A DNA stretch of 60,625 bases, taken from CAZNGF01 sp964572855 (GTDB taxonomy: Bacteria > Bipolaricaulota > Bipolaricaulia > RBG-16-55-9 > JAJCYT01). Where the stretch lies: assembly GCA_964572855.1 (NCBI GenBank), contig CAZNGF010000007.1, positions 1-60,625 of the forward strand. Reading direction: 5' to 3'. Both the position numbers and the translations under genes were made by a program. Position 1 is the first letter of the stretch, and every line of letters begins with the position of its first letter. Below are positions 19,953-28,737 of this stretch, in pieces. The notes under the pieces are model-generated. The model saw nothing but the letters and a program-made list of their open reading frames with translations. It ran no database searches and had not been told where the DNA came from.

Positions 19953-20351
19953 ATGAGCCAGCACGCAAGGGAGCACGGTTTTATTGAACTGGCCTCTTTG
20001 CCGGCGCTCTTGCCCGTGTTGTTGACCGCCACGGCGGCGTTGTTCCTGTTCGCATGGCCGCTGGCGCTGGGGTTTGCGCTGGGGGCCGCCGGGGCGCTCT
20101 TGGGCTCGTATCTGACCCTGCTGCACCTGCGGCAGTTGTTCGAGCGCGCGCCCACGAGCACCGAGGGGCAGTTTAAGCGGGGCGCGTTTTCCGGGACGCT
20201 GGCCAGCGTGGCCTTGATGGCCGGCGTGCTGGCGCTGGGCGCGCTCGTGCCGTGGCTCGACTTTTTCGCGACGGCGGCGGGCCTGCTGGCGGCCAAGCTG
20301 CTGATCGGACTAACCCCTGTTCTGCGGAGGCGACATGGAGGAGATCGGTAA
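19953..20351 (+). CDS. atpI: ATP synthase protein I-like membrane protein
   Basis: About 132 residues with four hydrophobic segments, placed first in the atp operon and overlapping atpB by 17 bases. In other bacteria AtpI assists c-ring assembly. The sequence is poorly conserved in this family, so the name rests mostly on position, length and topology (segments around ALLPVLLTATAALFLFAW, GFALGAAGALLGSYL, SVALMAGVLALGALV and FATAAGLLAAKLLIGL). ATG 19953 lacks a good ribosome site; a TTG at 19929 is the alternative. Since the ring here is built from unusual subunits, its assembly factor deserves attention. Confidence 0.7.
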   Translation: MSQHAREHGFIELASLPALLPVLLTATAALFLFAWPLALGFALGAAGALLGSYLTLLHLRQLFERAPTSTEGQFKRGAFSGTLASVALMAGVLALGALVPWLDFFATAAGLLAAKLLIGLTPVLRRRHGGDR

Positions 20352-21054
20352 GGAACTCATCCTGGCCATCGATTTAGGTGGCTACGTGTTCAAGGTGGAC
20401 ATCCTGATGCTGTTGATGTCCTGGATCGTGATCGCGGTCATCATCGGCGGCGCGCTCGTGCTGCGGCGCGGGCTCAACCTGCGGGGCGATTTGGAGGAGG
20501 TGCCCTCCAAGCGCCAGGCCTTCCTGGAGATGCTCATGAAGGCGCTGCGCGATCAACTCGGGGGCGGGTTCCACAGCCGGCAGCTGGCCAACCGGCTCTT
20601 CCCGCTGCTGGCCACCATGGGGGTCTATTTGGTCATGCTCAACTGGCTGGCCATCATCCCCGGGATGAAGTCGCCCACCGAGACCATCAACGTGCCCATC
20701 AGCCTGGGCCTGATGGTGTTCGCGCTCTCGCACTACTACCGCCTGCGCCTGCGCGGCGTCAAGGGGTATCTGGCCAGCTACGTCGAAGGACCCAAGGCCA
20801 TGGCCCCGGTGATGGTGCCGCTGACCCTGGTGGGCGAGCTGGCCAAGCCGGTGTCCCACTCCTTCCGTCTGTTCGGCAACATGATGGGCGGGGCGATCCT
20901 GCTGATCGTGCTGTCCAACCTGATCCCGCTGTGGGTGTTCCCGCTCCACGTGTTTTTGAACTTCTTCTACCTCATTTTCGTGGGCGCGATTCAGGCGATG
21001 GTGTTCACCCTGCTGGCGGTGGCCTACATCGCCATGGGCGAACCGGAGGAATAA
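20335..21054 (+). CDS. atpB: F-type ATP synthase subunit a
   Basis: A 239-residue, multi-helix stator channel subunit that carries ions to and from the c-ring. The essential Arg178 is in SHSFRLFGNMMGG, and the last helices read FPLHVFLNFFYLIFVGAIQAMVFTLL. Upstream, SPTETINVPISLGLMV replaces the more common 'PTADxNxT' segment. It is followed immediately, with no gap, by the fused c subunit gene at 21055. The sequence does not by itself tell Na+ from H+ coupling. Confidence 0.96.
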   Translation: MEEIGKELILAIDLGGYVFKVDILMLLMSWIVIAVIIGGALVLRRGLNLRGDLEEVPSKRQAFLEMLMKALRDQLGGGFHSRQLANRLFPLLATMGVYLVMLNWLAIIPGMKSPTETINVPISLGLMVFALSHYYRLRLRGVKGYLASYVEGPKAMAPVMVPLTLVGELAKPVSHSFRLFGNMMGGAILLIVLSNLIPLWVFPLHVFLNFFYLIFVGAIQAMVFTLLAVAYIAMGEPEE

Positions 21055-22092
21055 ATGTTTGATCTAACCGGAGAACAGTTGGTCACGATCGCCCGCTTCA
21101 TCAGCGCGGGGTTTTCCATCGGGCTGGGCGCGATCGGCTCGGCGCTGGGCATCGCCTACGCCGCCTTGGGCGCGCTGCACGGCATCAGCCTGCGGCCCAA
21201 GCGCCAGGGCGAGTACATGCGCACGATGTTCATCAGCATGGCCATCGCCGAGTCCACCGTGATCTACGCGCTCGTGATCGCGCTCATGTTGCTGTTGGTG
21301 GTGGGCGGGGGCAGCACGGACGGCCTGTTCGGCATCGACTGGCTCATGGGCGCGCGCTACTTGGCCGCGGGGCTGGCCATGGGCGCCGGGGCGCTGGGCG
21401 CGGGCTACGGCATCGGGCTGGCGGCCAACCAGGCGCTGCGCGGCATCACGCGCCAACCCGAGCGTTCGGGCGCGCTGCTGCGCACCATGTTCTTAGGCAT
21501 CGCCGTGACCGAGTCGCCGGCGATCTACGCCCTGGTCGTCTCGTCGCTGCTGATCTTCGTGCTGGGCGAGACCCAGGCGGCGGCGGCGTTCACGAGCAAC
21601 GACCTGGTCGTGGTGGCCAAGTACCTGGGCGGGGGCCTGGCGGTGGGGCTGGGGGCGATCGGCGCCGGCGTCGGCCTGGGCATGACCGCGGCCGGGGCGG
21701 CCTGGGGCATCGCGCGCAACCCCGACAAGGACAACGTGCTTACGCGCACGATGTTCTTGGGGATGGCCGTGACCGAGTCGCCGGCGATCTACGCCCTGGT
21801 CGTCTCGCTCATCCTGTTGTTCGTCATCGGGGTCCCGCTCGAGCTGAGCTGGGGCCAAGGGTTGCACGACTTCGCGCGCTTTTTGGGTGCCGGGATCGCC
21901 ATGGGCGCCGGGGCCATCGGGCCGGGCTTGGGGATCGGGATCGCGGCCGAGCGGGCCCTGACCGGCATCGCCAGGCAACCCCATCAGGAAGGGGCGCTCG
22001 TGCGCACGATGTTCTTGGGGATGGCCGTGACCGAGTCCACGGCGATTTACTCGTTGGTAATTGCGTTGATCCTGTTGTTTGCGATTTCTTGA
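21055..22092 (+). CDS. Quadruplicated ATP synthase c subunit (four fused hairpins, eight helices)
   Basis: 345 residues made of four consecutive c-subunit hairpins, roughly 9-85, 96-172, 184-260 and 272-345. Each has a Gly-rich first helix, a polar loop (LRPKR, TRQPER, ARNPDK, ARQPHQ) and a second helix with an ion-binding carboxylate: Glu66, Glu153, Glu241 and Glu327, in ESTVIY, ESPAIY, ESPAIY and ESTAIY. No hairpin has lost its carboxylate. Thirty-three residues before each Glu lies Ile33, Ile120, Leu208 or Ile294. Ordinary F-type c subunits have one hairpin of 70-90 residues; two- and three-hairpin forms are known mainly from V/A-type rings, Acetobacterium and methanogens. There is no frameshift or stop, so this is one polypeptide. 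It must assemble with the single c encoded next. Confidence 0.95.
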   Translation: MFDLTGEQLVTIARFISAGFSIGLGAIGSALGIAYAALGALHGISLRPKRQGEYMRTMFISMAIAESTVIYALVIALMLLLVVGGGSTDGLFGIDWLMGARYLAAGLAMGAGALGAGYGIGLAANQALRGITRQPERSGALLRTMFLGIAVTESPAIYALVVSSLLIFVLGETQAAAAFTSNDLVVVAKYLGGGLAVGLGAIGAGVGLGMTAAGAAWGIARNPDKDNVLTRTMFLGMAVTESPAIYALVVSLILLFVIGVPLELSWGQGLHDFARFLGAGIAMGAGAIGPGLGIGIAAERALTGIARQPHQEGALVRTMFLGMAVTESTAIYSLVIALILLFAIS

Positions 22093-22108
22093 ACTTAAGG
22101 AGGCGTTC

Positions 22109-22375
22109 ATGCTGCAAGAAGCCAGCCAAGCGATTAGCGGACAAGATCTGATCACGGCGGCCAAGTACCTGGGCGCGGGCATCGCCATGGGCTTCGGGGC
22201 CATCGGCCCCGGCATCGGCGAGGGGCTGGCCGCGGGCGCGGCGCTACAGGGCATCGCGGCCAACCCCAAGGAGCAGGGCGTGCTGGTGCGCACGATGTTC
22301 ATCGGCCAAGCGGTCTCCGAATCCACCGGCATTTACTCGCTGGTGATCGCGATTATCCTGCTGTTCGTGATTTAG
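22109..22375 (+). CDS. atpE: F-type ATP synthase subunit c (single hairpin)
   Basis: An 88-residue proteolipid starting at the ATG at 22109 (AAGGAGG six bases upstream). Its first helix contains GPGIGEGLAAG with Glu38, and its second contains SESTGIYSLVIAI with Glu71. The spacing of 33 residues equals that between Gln32 and Glu65 of the Ilyobacter Na+ ring and between the two glutamates of the Fusobacterium ring. ESTGIYSLVIA is nearly the Ilyobacter sequence. This indicates a Na+-type, two-carboxylate site, unlike the four sites of the fused subunit upstream. The gene is 16 bases after the fused c gene. Confidence 0.95.
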   Translation: MLQEASQAISGQDLITAAKYLGAGIAMGFGAIGPGIGEGLAAGAALQGIAANPKEQGVLVRTMFIGQAVSESTGIYSLVIAIILLFVI

Positions 22376-22396
22376 CCGGACCGGGAGGGGCGCGCA

Positions 22397-22858
22397 ATGC
22401 ACCTGACTTGGGAAACCATCGTCACCAACGTCAACTGGACCTTCGTGATCAACCTGGTCCAGTTCTTGCTGTTGGTGGTCGTGCTCAACCGCCTGATCTA
22501 CCAGCCGGTGCTCTCCTTCATGGACCGCCGCGAGACCAAGCTCGAGCGGCAGTTGAAGGACGCCGAGCGGCAGCGCGAGGAGGCCGAGCGGCTCCAGGCG
22601 CGTCGCGAGGAGGAGCTGCGCGACGCGGGCGCGCAGGCCCGGCAAGTGCTGGAGGCCGCGCGCGCCGAGGCCAACAAGGTGCGCGCCCAACTGCGCGACG
22701 AGGCGGACAACGAGGCCAACCGCATCCTCGCACAGGCCCGACGCGAGGCGCAAGAGGAGCTGGCGCCCGTGCGGGACGAGCTGGCCGGACGGCTCGACGC
22801 GCTGGCCGAGGCGGCCGCCGGACGGCTGCTGGGCCGAAAGCTGGGTGATAAGTCGTGA
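22397..22858 (+). CDS. atpF: F-type ATP synthase subunit b
   Basis: A 153-residue peripheral stalk subunit: one N-terminal membrane helix (about 15-35, FVINLVQFLLLVVVLNRLIY), then a long charged coiled coil rich in Glu, Arg and Ala. It is preceded by GGAGGGG. It overlaps the next gene by a GTGA junction. Together with b' it should form a heterodimeric stalk. Confidence 0.93.
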   Translation: MHLTWETIVTNVNWTFVINLVQFLLLVVVLNRLIYQPVLSFMDRRETKLERQLKDAERQREEAERLQARREEELRDAGAQARQVLEAARAEANKVRAQLRDEADNEANRILAQARREAQEELAPVRDELAGRLDALAEAAAGRLLGRKLGDKS

Positions 22859-23349
22859 TTTGGGATTTCGTCTGGAAGGTCGTCAACTTCCTCGTGTTGG
22901 CCGGGATCGCGGTTTGGCTCGTGCGCAAGTACGACCTGTTCGAGCGCGTGTTCGGCAACTACCGCCGCGAGATCAGGGCCGAGCTCGACGCCGCCGCGCG
23001 CCACCGCGAGGAGGCCGAGCGCATCAAGGCCGAGACCGAAACCGCGCTGCAGGAAGCCGACCGGCGCGCCGAGGAGATGCGCGCGCAGGCCGCCGAGCGC
23101 GCCGAGCGCGAGAAGGAGGCGCTGCTGGAGCTGGCCCGCGAGGAGGCCGAACGCATCAAGGCGCAGGCCCGCCTGACCGCCCAAAGCGAGCGCCAGCGAC
23201 AGCTGCGCGCGCTCCAGAACGACGTGGTCGAACAGACCCTGGCGCGGGCGCGCGAGCTGGTGACCGGCGCCATCACCAAGCAGGACCACGGGCGCTTGCT
23301 CGATGCGTTCCTGGACGAGCTGGACGAGGAAAGCGTGAGGTTCTCATGA
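22855..23349 (+). CDS. F-type ATP synthase subunit b' (second b-type subunit)
   Basis: A 164-residue paralogue of subunit b, starting at GTG 22855 inside the b stop. The membrane helix is residues 7-24 (WKVVNFLVLAGIAVWLVRKY) and a coiled coil follows to about 130. The C-terminus differs from b, as usual in b/b' pairs of photosynthetic bacteria and some deep lineages. It ends in an ATGA overlap with the delta gene. Confidence 0.92.
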   Translation: MIWDFVWKVVNFLVLAGIAVWLVRKYDLFERVFGNYRREIRAELDAAARHREEAERIKAETETALQEADRRAEEMRAQAAERAEREKEALLELAREEAERIKAQARLTAQSERQRQLRALQNDVVEQTLARARELVTGAITKQDHGRLLDAFLDELDEESVRFS

Positions 23350-23888
23350 GCCAGGCGGAGATCGCCCGCAACTACGCCGAGGCCCTGTTTCGAACGGGCC
23401 AAGAGGACGAGGCCAGCGCGCGCATCGAGGAGGAACTCGAGGCGCTGACCGACCTGACCCAGCGCACGGAACTGGGGCGCTTCTGGCACAACCCCCTGGT
23501 GCCCAAGGCCGAGAAGCGCGAGCTGGCCGACGCCCTGACGGCCGAGTACCACCCCTACCTGCGGAACACGGTCCGGATCATGATCAAGCGCAACCGCATC
23601 GATCTTTTGTCGCTGCTGTTTCGGGAGTTCGTCCGGGTTCGCGACCGGTTGGGCGGGGCGCTGCGGGTGGTCGTCTTCACCCCGATGGCGCTCACCAAGG
23701 CCCAGTTGGACAAGATCGTGAACCGGGTCGAGGATCTGAGCGACAGGCAGGTCCGGCTGTCGGTGGTCGAGGATCCGACGCTGGTGGGCGGGATCCGGCT
23801 GCGCCTGCACGACAGGGTGCTGGACGGCACGGTGACGGCCCGGCTCGCTCGGCTGCGCAAATCGCTGATTTCGACGGCGGAAGGATAA
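23346..23888 (+). CDS. atpH: F-type ATP synthase subunit delta
   Basis: A 180-residue protein of the stator cap linking b/b' to the alpha subunits. The start MSQAEIARNYAEALFRTGQ is the usual N-terminal helix. The C-terminal segment LSVVEDPTLVGGIRLRLHDRVLDGTV is the family signature. It begins in a 4-base overlap with b' and ends 12 bases before atpA. Confidence 0.95.
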   Translation: MSQAEIARNYAEALFRTGQEDEASARIEEELEALTDLTQRTELGRFWHNPLVPKAEKRELADALTAEYHPYLRNTVRIMIKRNRIDLLSLLFREFVRVRDRLGGALRVVVFTPMALTKAQLDKIVNRVEDLSDRQVRLSVVEDPTLVGGIRLRLHDRVLDGTVTARLARLRKSLISTAEG

Positions 23889-23900
23889 ACGAGGAGGACT

Positions 23901-25427
<1,527 letters not shown>

Positions 25428-25430
25428 GGC

Positions 25431-26303
25431 ATGGCGCAGCTTCGCGACATCAAACGCCATATCGGGAGCATCAACAAGATCAAGCAGATCACCAAGGCGA
25501 TGTACGCCATCTCGATGACGCGCGTGATGAAGGCCAAGCAGCAGCTCGAGCAGGCCAAAGCCTACCAGCGCGCCCAGCGCGGGCTGCTGGACGGTGTGAT
25601 CGGCAGCGTCGACGAGGCGCACCCGCTGCTCAAGTCCTGGGGCGAGGGCGGGTTCGTGTTCGCCGTCAACTCCGACCGCGGGCTCTGCGGCCGCTTCAAG
25701 GGCGACGTCAACCGCGGCGCCGAGAAAGCGCTTAAGGAAACCCCCGGGGCCAAGCTTATCATTGGCGGCGAGAAGGCGCTGCTCTACTTCCGCAAGTCGG
25801 AGTATCCGATCCAGGCGCGTTACGTCGGGCTCTACGACCAGCCGAAGTTCGAGCACGCCCAGCAGATCGCCACCGACCTGCTGTCGCTCTACCGCGAGAC
25901 CGGCACGCCGATCGACATGGTGTTCATGCGCTTCGAAAACGACTTCCGGCAACGGGTCGAACTCGAGCGGCTGCTGCCGCTGGCCCCTCCCGCGGACGGG
26001 GGCGCGCAGGTCGCCGAGGCGGAGGACGACGAGGCCGAGGAGCTGCGCTACCTCTACGAGCCCTCGCAGGCCGAGGTGTTCGAGGCCGTCGTGCCGATGT
26101 ACCTCAAGGCCCAGGTCTATCGCACCCTGCTGGAGAGCAAGACGAGCGAGCACGCCATCCGCCGCCAAGCCATGCGCAGCGCCACCGACAACGCCGAGGA
26201 GCTGATCGAGAGCCTGACCATCGAGTACAACAAGGCGCGCCAGGAGTCGATCACGCGGCAGTTGCTGGACATCATGGGCGGCGCCGAGGCGCTCAAAGGA
26301 TAG
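25431..26303 (+). CDS. atpG: F-type ATP synthase subunit gamma
   Basis: A 290-residue central shaft. The N-terminal helix MAQLRDIKRHIGSINKIKQITKAM and the C-terminal helix with MRSATDNAEELIESLTIEYNKARQ form the coiled coil that rotates within F1. NSDRGLCGRF is the standard inner motif. An acidic insertion, GGAQVAEAEDDEAEELRYLYEPS, lies about residues 187-208. Because no epsilon gene follows in this operon, gamma and the c-ring lack their usual linker in this locus. Confidence 0.97.
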   Translation: MAQLRDIKRHIGSINKIKQITKAMYAISMTRVMKAKQQLEQAKAYQRAQRGLLDGVIGSVDEAHPLLKSWGEGGFVFAVNSDRGLCGRFKGDVNRGAEKALKETPGAKLIIGGEKALLYFRKSEYPIQARYVGLYDQPKFEHAQQIATDLLSLYRETGTPIDMVFMRFENDFRQRVELERLLPLAPPADGGAQVAEAEDDEAEELRYLYEPSQAEVFEAVVPMYLKAQVYRTLLESKTSEHAIRRQAMRSATDNAEELIESLTIEYNKARQESITRQLLDIMGGAEALKG

Positions 26304-26345
26304 GAGGAAGGAAGAGGGAGAACGGGAAACGCTTCAGAGCCTCTA

Positions 26346-26404
26346 CCCCCGAGACGCCGGTGCGGAAACGGCCAACAAGTCAACATCGGCTCGGGTCTCG
26401 GGGG
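26346..26404. repeat. Large inverted repeat in the atpG-atpD gap
   Basis: CCCCCGAGAC (26346-26355) is perfectly complementary to GTCTCGGGGG (26395-26404). The flanks are a purine-rich run before (26304-26335) and a pyrimidine-rich run after (26420-26445) that are partly complementary too, so the whole 162-base gap can fold back. It holds no gene and no U-tract. It may tune alpha/beta expression or be an inserted repeat. Confidence 0.7.
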
Positions 26405-26465
26405 CTGGCCACAGTTCCCCATCCTCCGTTTTCCCTGCTCCCGGCGTTCGAGTGAAAGGAGATCC

Positions 26466-27926
26466 ATGGCCACCCAATCCAAGTCCAAAGGCAAGAAGGC
26501 CGAGAAGAAGGCCCCGAAGGCGGGCCAGAGCGTCGGGCACATCACCGAGGTCAAGGGACCCGTGGTCGACGTCAGGTTCCCGCACGGTGACCTGCCCCGC
26601 ATCAACGACGCCTGCACGATCGACCGCGGGGAGCAGGGCACGCTCGTGCTCGAGACCGCCCAGCACCTAAGCGACGACGTCGTGCGCACGATCGCGCTCG
26701 ACTCCACCGACGGGCTGAGCCGCGGGGTCCAGGTGACCAACACCGGCGCGCCCATCACCGTGCCGGTGGGCGAGTCCACGCTGGGGCGCATGTTCAACCT
26801 GCTGGGCCACGCCATCGACGGCAAGGAGCAGCTCAAGGCCAAGACGAACTACCCCATCCACCGCGAGGCGCCCGTCTTGATCGACCAGTCCACCAAGGAC
26901 GAGGTGTTCGAGACGGGCATCAAGGTCATCGACCTGTTGGCCCCGTTCCGCAAGGGCGGCAAGGTGGCCTTTTTCGGCGGCGCGGGCGTGGGCAAGACCG
27001 TATTGATCCAGGAGATGATCCGCAACGTCGCCTACGAGCACGAGGGCTACTCGCTGTTCGCCGGGGTGGGCGAGCGCACGCGCGAGGGCAACGACCTCTA
27101 CCTCGAGATGGAGGAGGCCGGCGTGCTGCCCTACACCGTGCTGGTCTACGGCCAGATGAACGAGCCGCCCGGCGCGCGCCTGCGCGTGGCGCTCACGGCC
27201 GTGACCATGGCCGAGTACTTCCGCGACGAGGAACACAAGGACGTGCTGCTGTTCATCGACAACATCTTCCGCTTCGCCCAGGCCGGCAACGAGGTCTCGG
27301 CGCTCTTGGGCCGCATGCCTTCTGAAGTGGGCTACCAGCCCACGCTGGCCGGCGAGATGGCCGACCTGCAGGAGCGCATCACCTCGACCAAGCAGGGCTC
27401 GATCACGAGCGTGCAGGCCGTCTACGTGCCGGCCGACGACTTCACCGACCCGGCCCCGCACACGACGTTTGCCCACCTCGACGCCACCATCGAGCTCTCG
27501 CGCGCGCTGCAGCAGCGCGGCATCTACCCGGCGGTCGACCCGCTGGCCTCGAAGTCGACCATGCTCGATCCCCTCTTGATCTCCAAGGAGCACTACGAGG
27601 TGGCCCAGGAGGTCAAGCGCATCTTGCAGCGCTACAAAGATCTGCAGGACATCATCGCCATCATGGGCATCGACGAGCTGAGCGAGGAGGACAAGCTGCT
27701 GGTGGGCCGCGCCCGCCGCTTGGAGCGTTTCCTGAGCCAGCCGTTCTTCGTGGCCGAGCGCTTCACCAGCCTGCCGGGCCGCTACGTCTCGCTGGACGAG
27801 ACCGTCAGCAGCTTCGCCGAGGTCGTCGAGGGCAAGTACGACGACTTACCCGAGCAGGCCTTCTACATGGTCGGCAGCATCGAAGAGGCCGTCGAGAAGG
27901 CCAAGAAGCTCAAGAAGGAAAACTAA
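26466..27926 (+). CDS. atpD: F-type ATP synthase subunit beta
   Basis: A 486-residue catalytic subunit. Walker A is GGAGVGKTV, the arm loop is DELSEEDKLLV, and GERTREGNDLYLEM carries the catalytic Glu. A lysine-rich extension of about 20 residues (MATQSKSKGKKAEKKAPKAG) precedes the usual N-terminus. AAAGGAG precedes the ATG. It is the last gene before a strong terminator: there is no atpC (epsilon) after it. Confidence 0.98.
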   Translation: MATQSKSKGKKAEKKAPKAGQSVGHITEVKGPVVDVRFPHGDLPRINDACTIDRGEQGTLVLETAQHLSDDVVRTIALDSTDGLSRGVQVTNTGAPITVPVGESTLGRMFNLLGHAIDGKEQLKAKTNYPIHREAPVLIDQSTKDEVFETGIKVIDLLAPFRKGGKVAFFGGAGVGKTVLIQEMIRNVAYEHEGYSLFAGVGERTREGNDLYLEMEEAGVLPYTVLVYGQMNEPPGARLRVALTAVTMAEYFRDEEHKDVLLFIDNIFRFAQAGNEVSALLGRMPSEVGYQPTLAGEMADLQERITSTKQGSITSVQAVYVPADDFTDPAPHTTFAHLDATIELSRALQQRGIYPAVDPLASKSTMLDPLLISKEHYEVAQEVKRILQRYKDLQDIIAIMGIDELSEEDKLLVGRARRLERFLSQPFFVAERFTSLPGRYVSLDETVSSFAEVVEGKYDDLPEQAFYMVGSIEEAVEKAKKLKKEN

Positions 27927-27934
27927 ACGCCAGC

Positions 27935-27970
27935 GCGCCGGGGCGTGCTCAAGCGCGCCCCGGCGCTTTT
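27935..27970 (+). terminator. Rho-independent terminator of the atp operon
   Basis: A perfect 11-base stem, GCGCCGGGGCG (27935-27945) with CGCCCCGGCGC (27956-27966), loop of 10, followed by TTTT. It starts nine bases after the atpD stop. Confidence 0.92.
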
Positions 27971-27973
27971 CTC

Positions 27974-28573
27974 ATGCCTTACGAACGCGAACTCGCTCAC
28001 CTGAAGCGCAACGACCCCCAACTCGGCGCGCACATCGAGCGGCTCGGCCCCTGCCAGTGGCAGCCCGACGGCGCCGACCCCTTCGGCGCGCTCTGCAGCG
28101 CGATCCTGTTCCAGCAGCTGAGCGGCAAGGCCGCCGCCACCATCGAGGGGCGCTTCAAGGCGCTCTACGGGGGCGCGTTCCCCACGCCCGCCCAACTGCT
28201 GGACACGCCCGACGCATCGCTGCGCGCGGTCGGGATCTCGCGCAACAAGCTGCTGGCGCTGCAGGACCTGGCTCGAAAAACGCACGAGGGCGCGCTGGAT
28301 TTCGACGCGCTCCCCGAGCACGACGACGAGGCGGCTATCGCGCATCTGACCCAAGTGCGCGGGGTCGGCCGCTGGACCGCCCAGATGTTCTTGATGTTCG
28401 TGCTGGGCCGTGTGGACGTCTATCCCGTGGGCGATTTGGGCATCCAGAAGGCCGTGCAGCACGTCTACGGCTACAAAAAACTCCCGGCCGAGCGCACCAT
28501 GCAGCGCCACGGCAACCGCTGGAAGCCGTACCGCACGGTCGCGTGCTGGTACCTGTGGAAGCTGGTGGACTAG
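27974..28573 (+). CDS. DNA-3-methyladenine glycosylase II-like (HhH-GPD)
   Basis: A 199-residue base-excision enzyme that removes alkylated purines. The helix-hairpin-helix is LTQVRGVGRWTAQMFLMF (about 128-145), followed by VYPVGDLGIQKAVQ, where the Asp is the catalytic residue. FGALCSAILFQQLSGKAA is the usual N-terminal core. It lacks the N-terminal domain of E. coli AlkA and matches the short AlkA-like group. It starts just after the atp terminator and has no nearby partner. Confidence 0.9.
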   Translation: MPYERELAHLKRNDPQLGAHIERLGPCQWQPDGADPFGALCSAILFQQLSGKAAATIEGRFKALYGGAFPTPAQLLDTPDASLRAVGISRNKLLALQDLARKTHEGALDFDALPEHDDEAAIAHLTQVRGVGRWTAQMFLMFVLGRVDVYPVGDLGIQKAVQHVYGYKKLPAERTMQRHGNRWKPYRTVACWYLWKLVD

Positions 28574-28588
28574 CGCGATCTGAAAGCG

Positions 28589-28636
28589 GTAGGGCCTGCT
28601 GCGCGGGCCGCAATCGGCCGGCACAGCCGGCCCTAC
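28589..28636. repeat. Double-palindrome repeat, family B
   Basis: GTAGGGCCTGCTGCGCGGGCC, then GGCCGGCACAGCCGGCCCTAC. Situated between the glycosylase stop and the acyl-CoA dehydrogenase promoter. Confidence 0.85.
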
Positions 28637-28653
28637 GTTTCCTGCTTTTCTGA

Positions 28654-28683
28654 TTCGACTCCTTCCCCGATCTATGCCATAAT
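28654..28683 (+). promoter_or_regulatory. Likely promoter of the acyl-CoA dehydrogenase gene
   Basis: TTCGAC (28654-28659), 18-base spacer, CATAAT (28678-28683). Moderate match. Confidence 0.5.
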
Positions 28684-28737
28684 GGGCACGTCTGGCCCGC
28701 GGGCTGGACGGTTTGCCATTTTCTTCAAGGAGGCCGC

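Noticed and set aside
26304..26465. Possible hidden epsilon gene between gamma and beta
   Set aside because: Only 162 bases, no suitable frame; epsilon needs at least about 80 codons, usually about 130.
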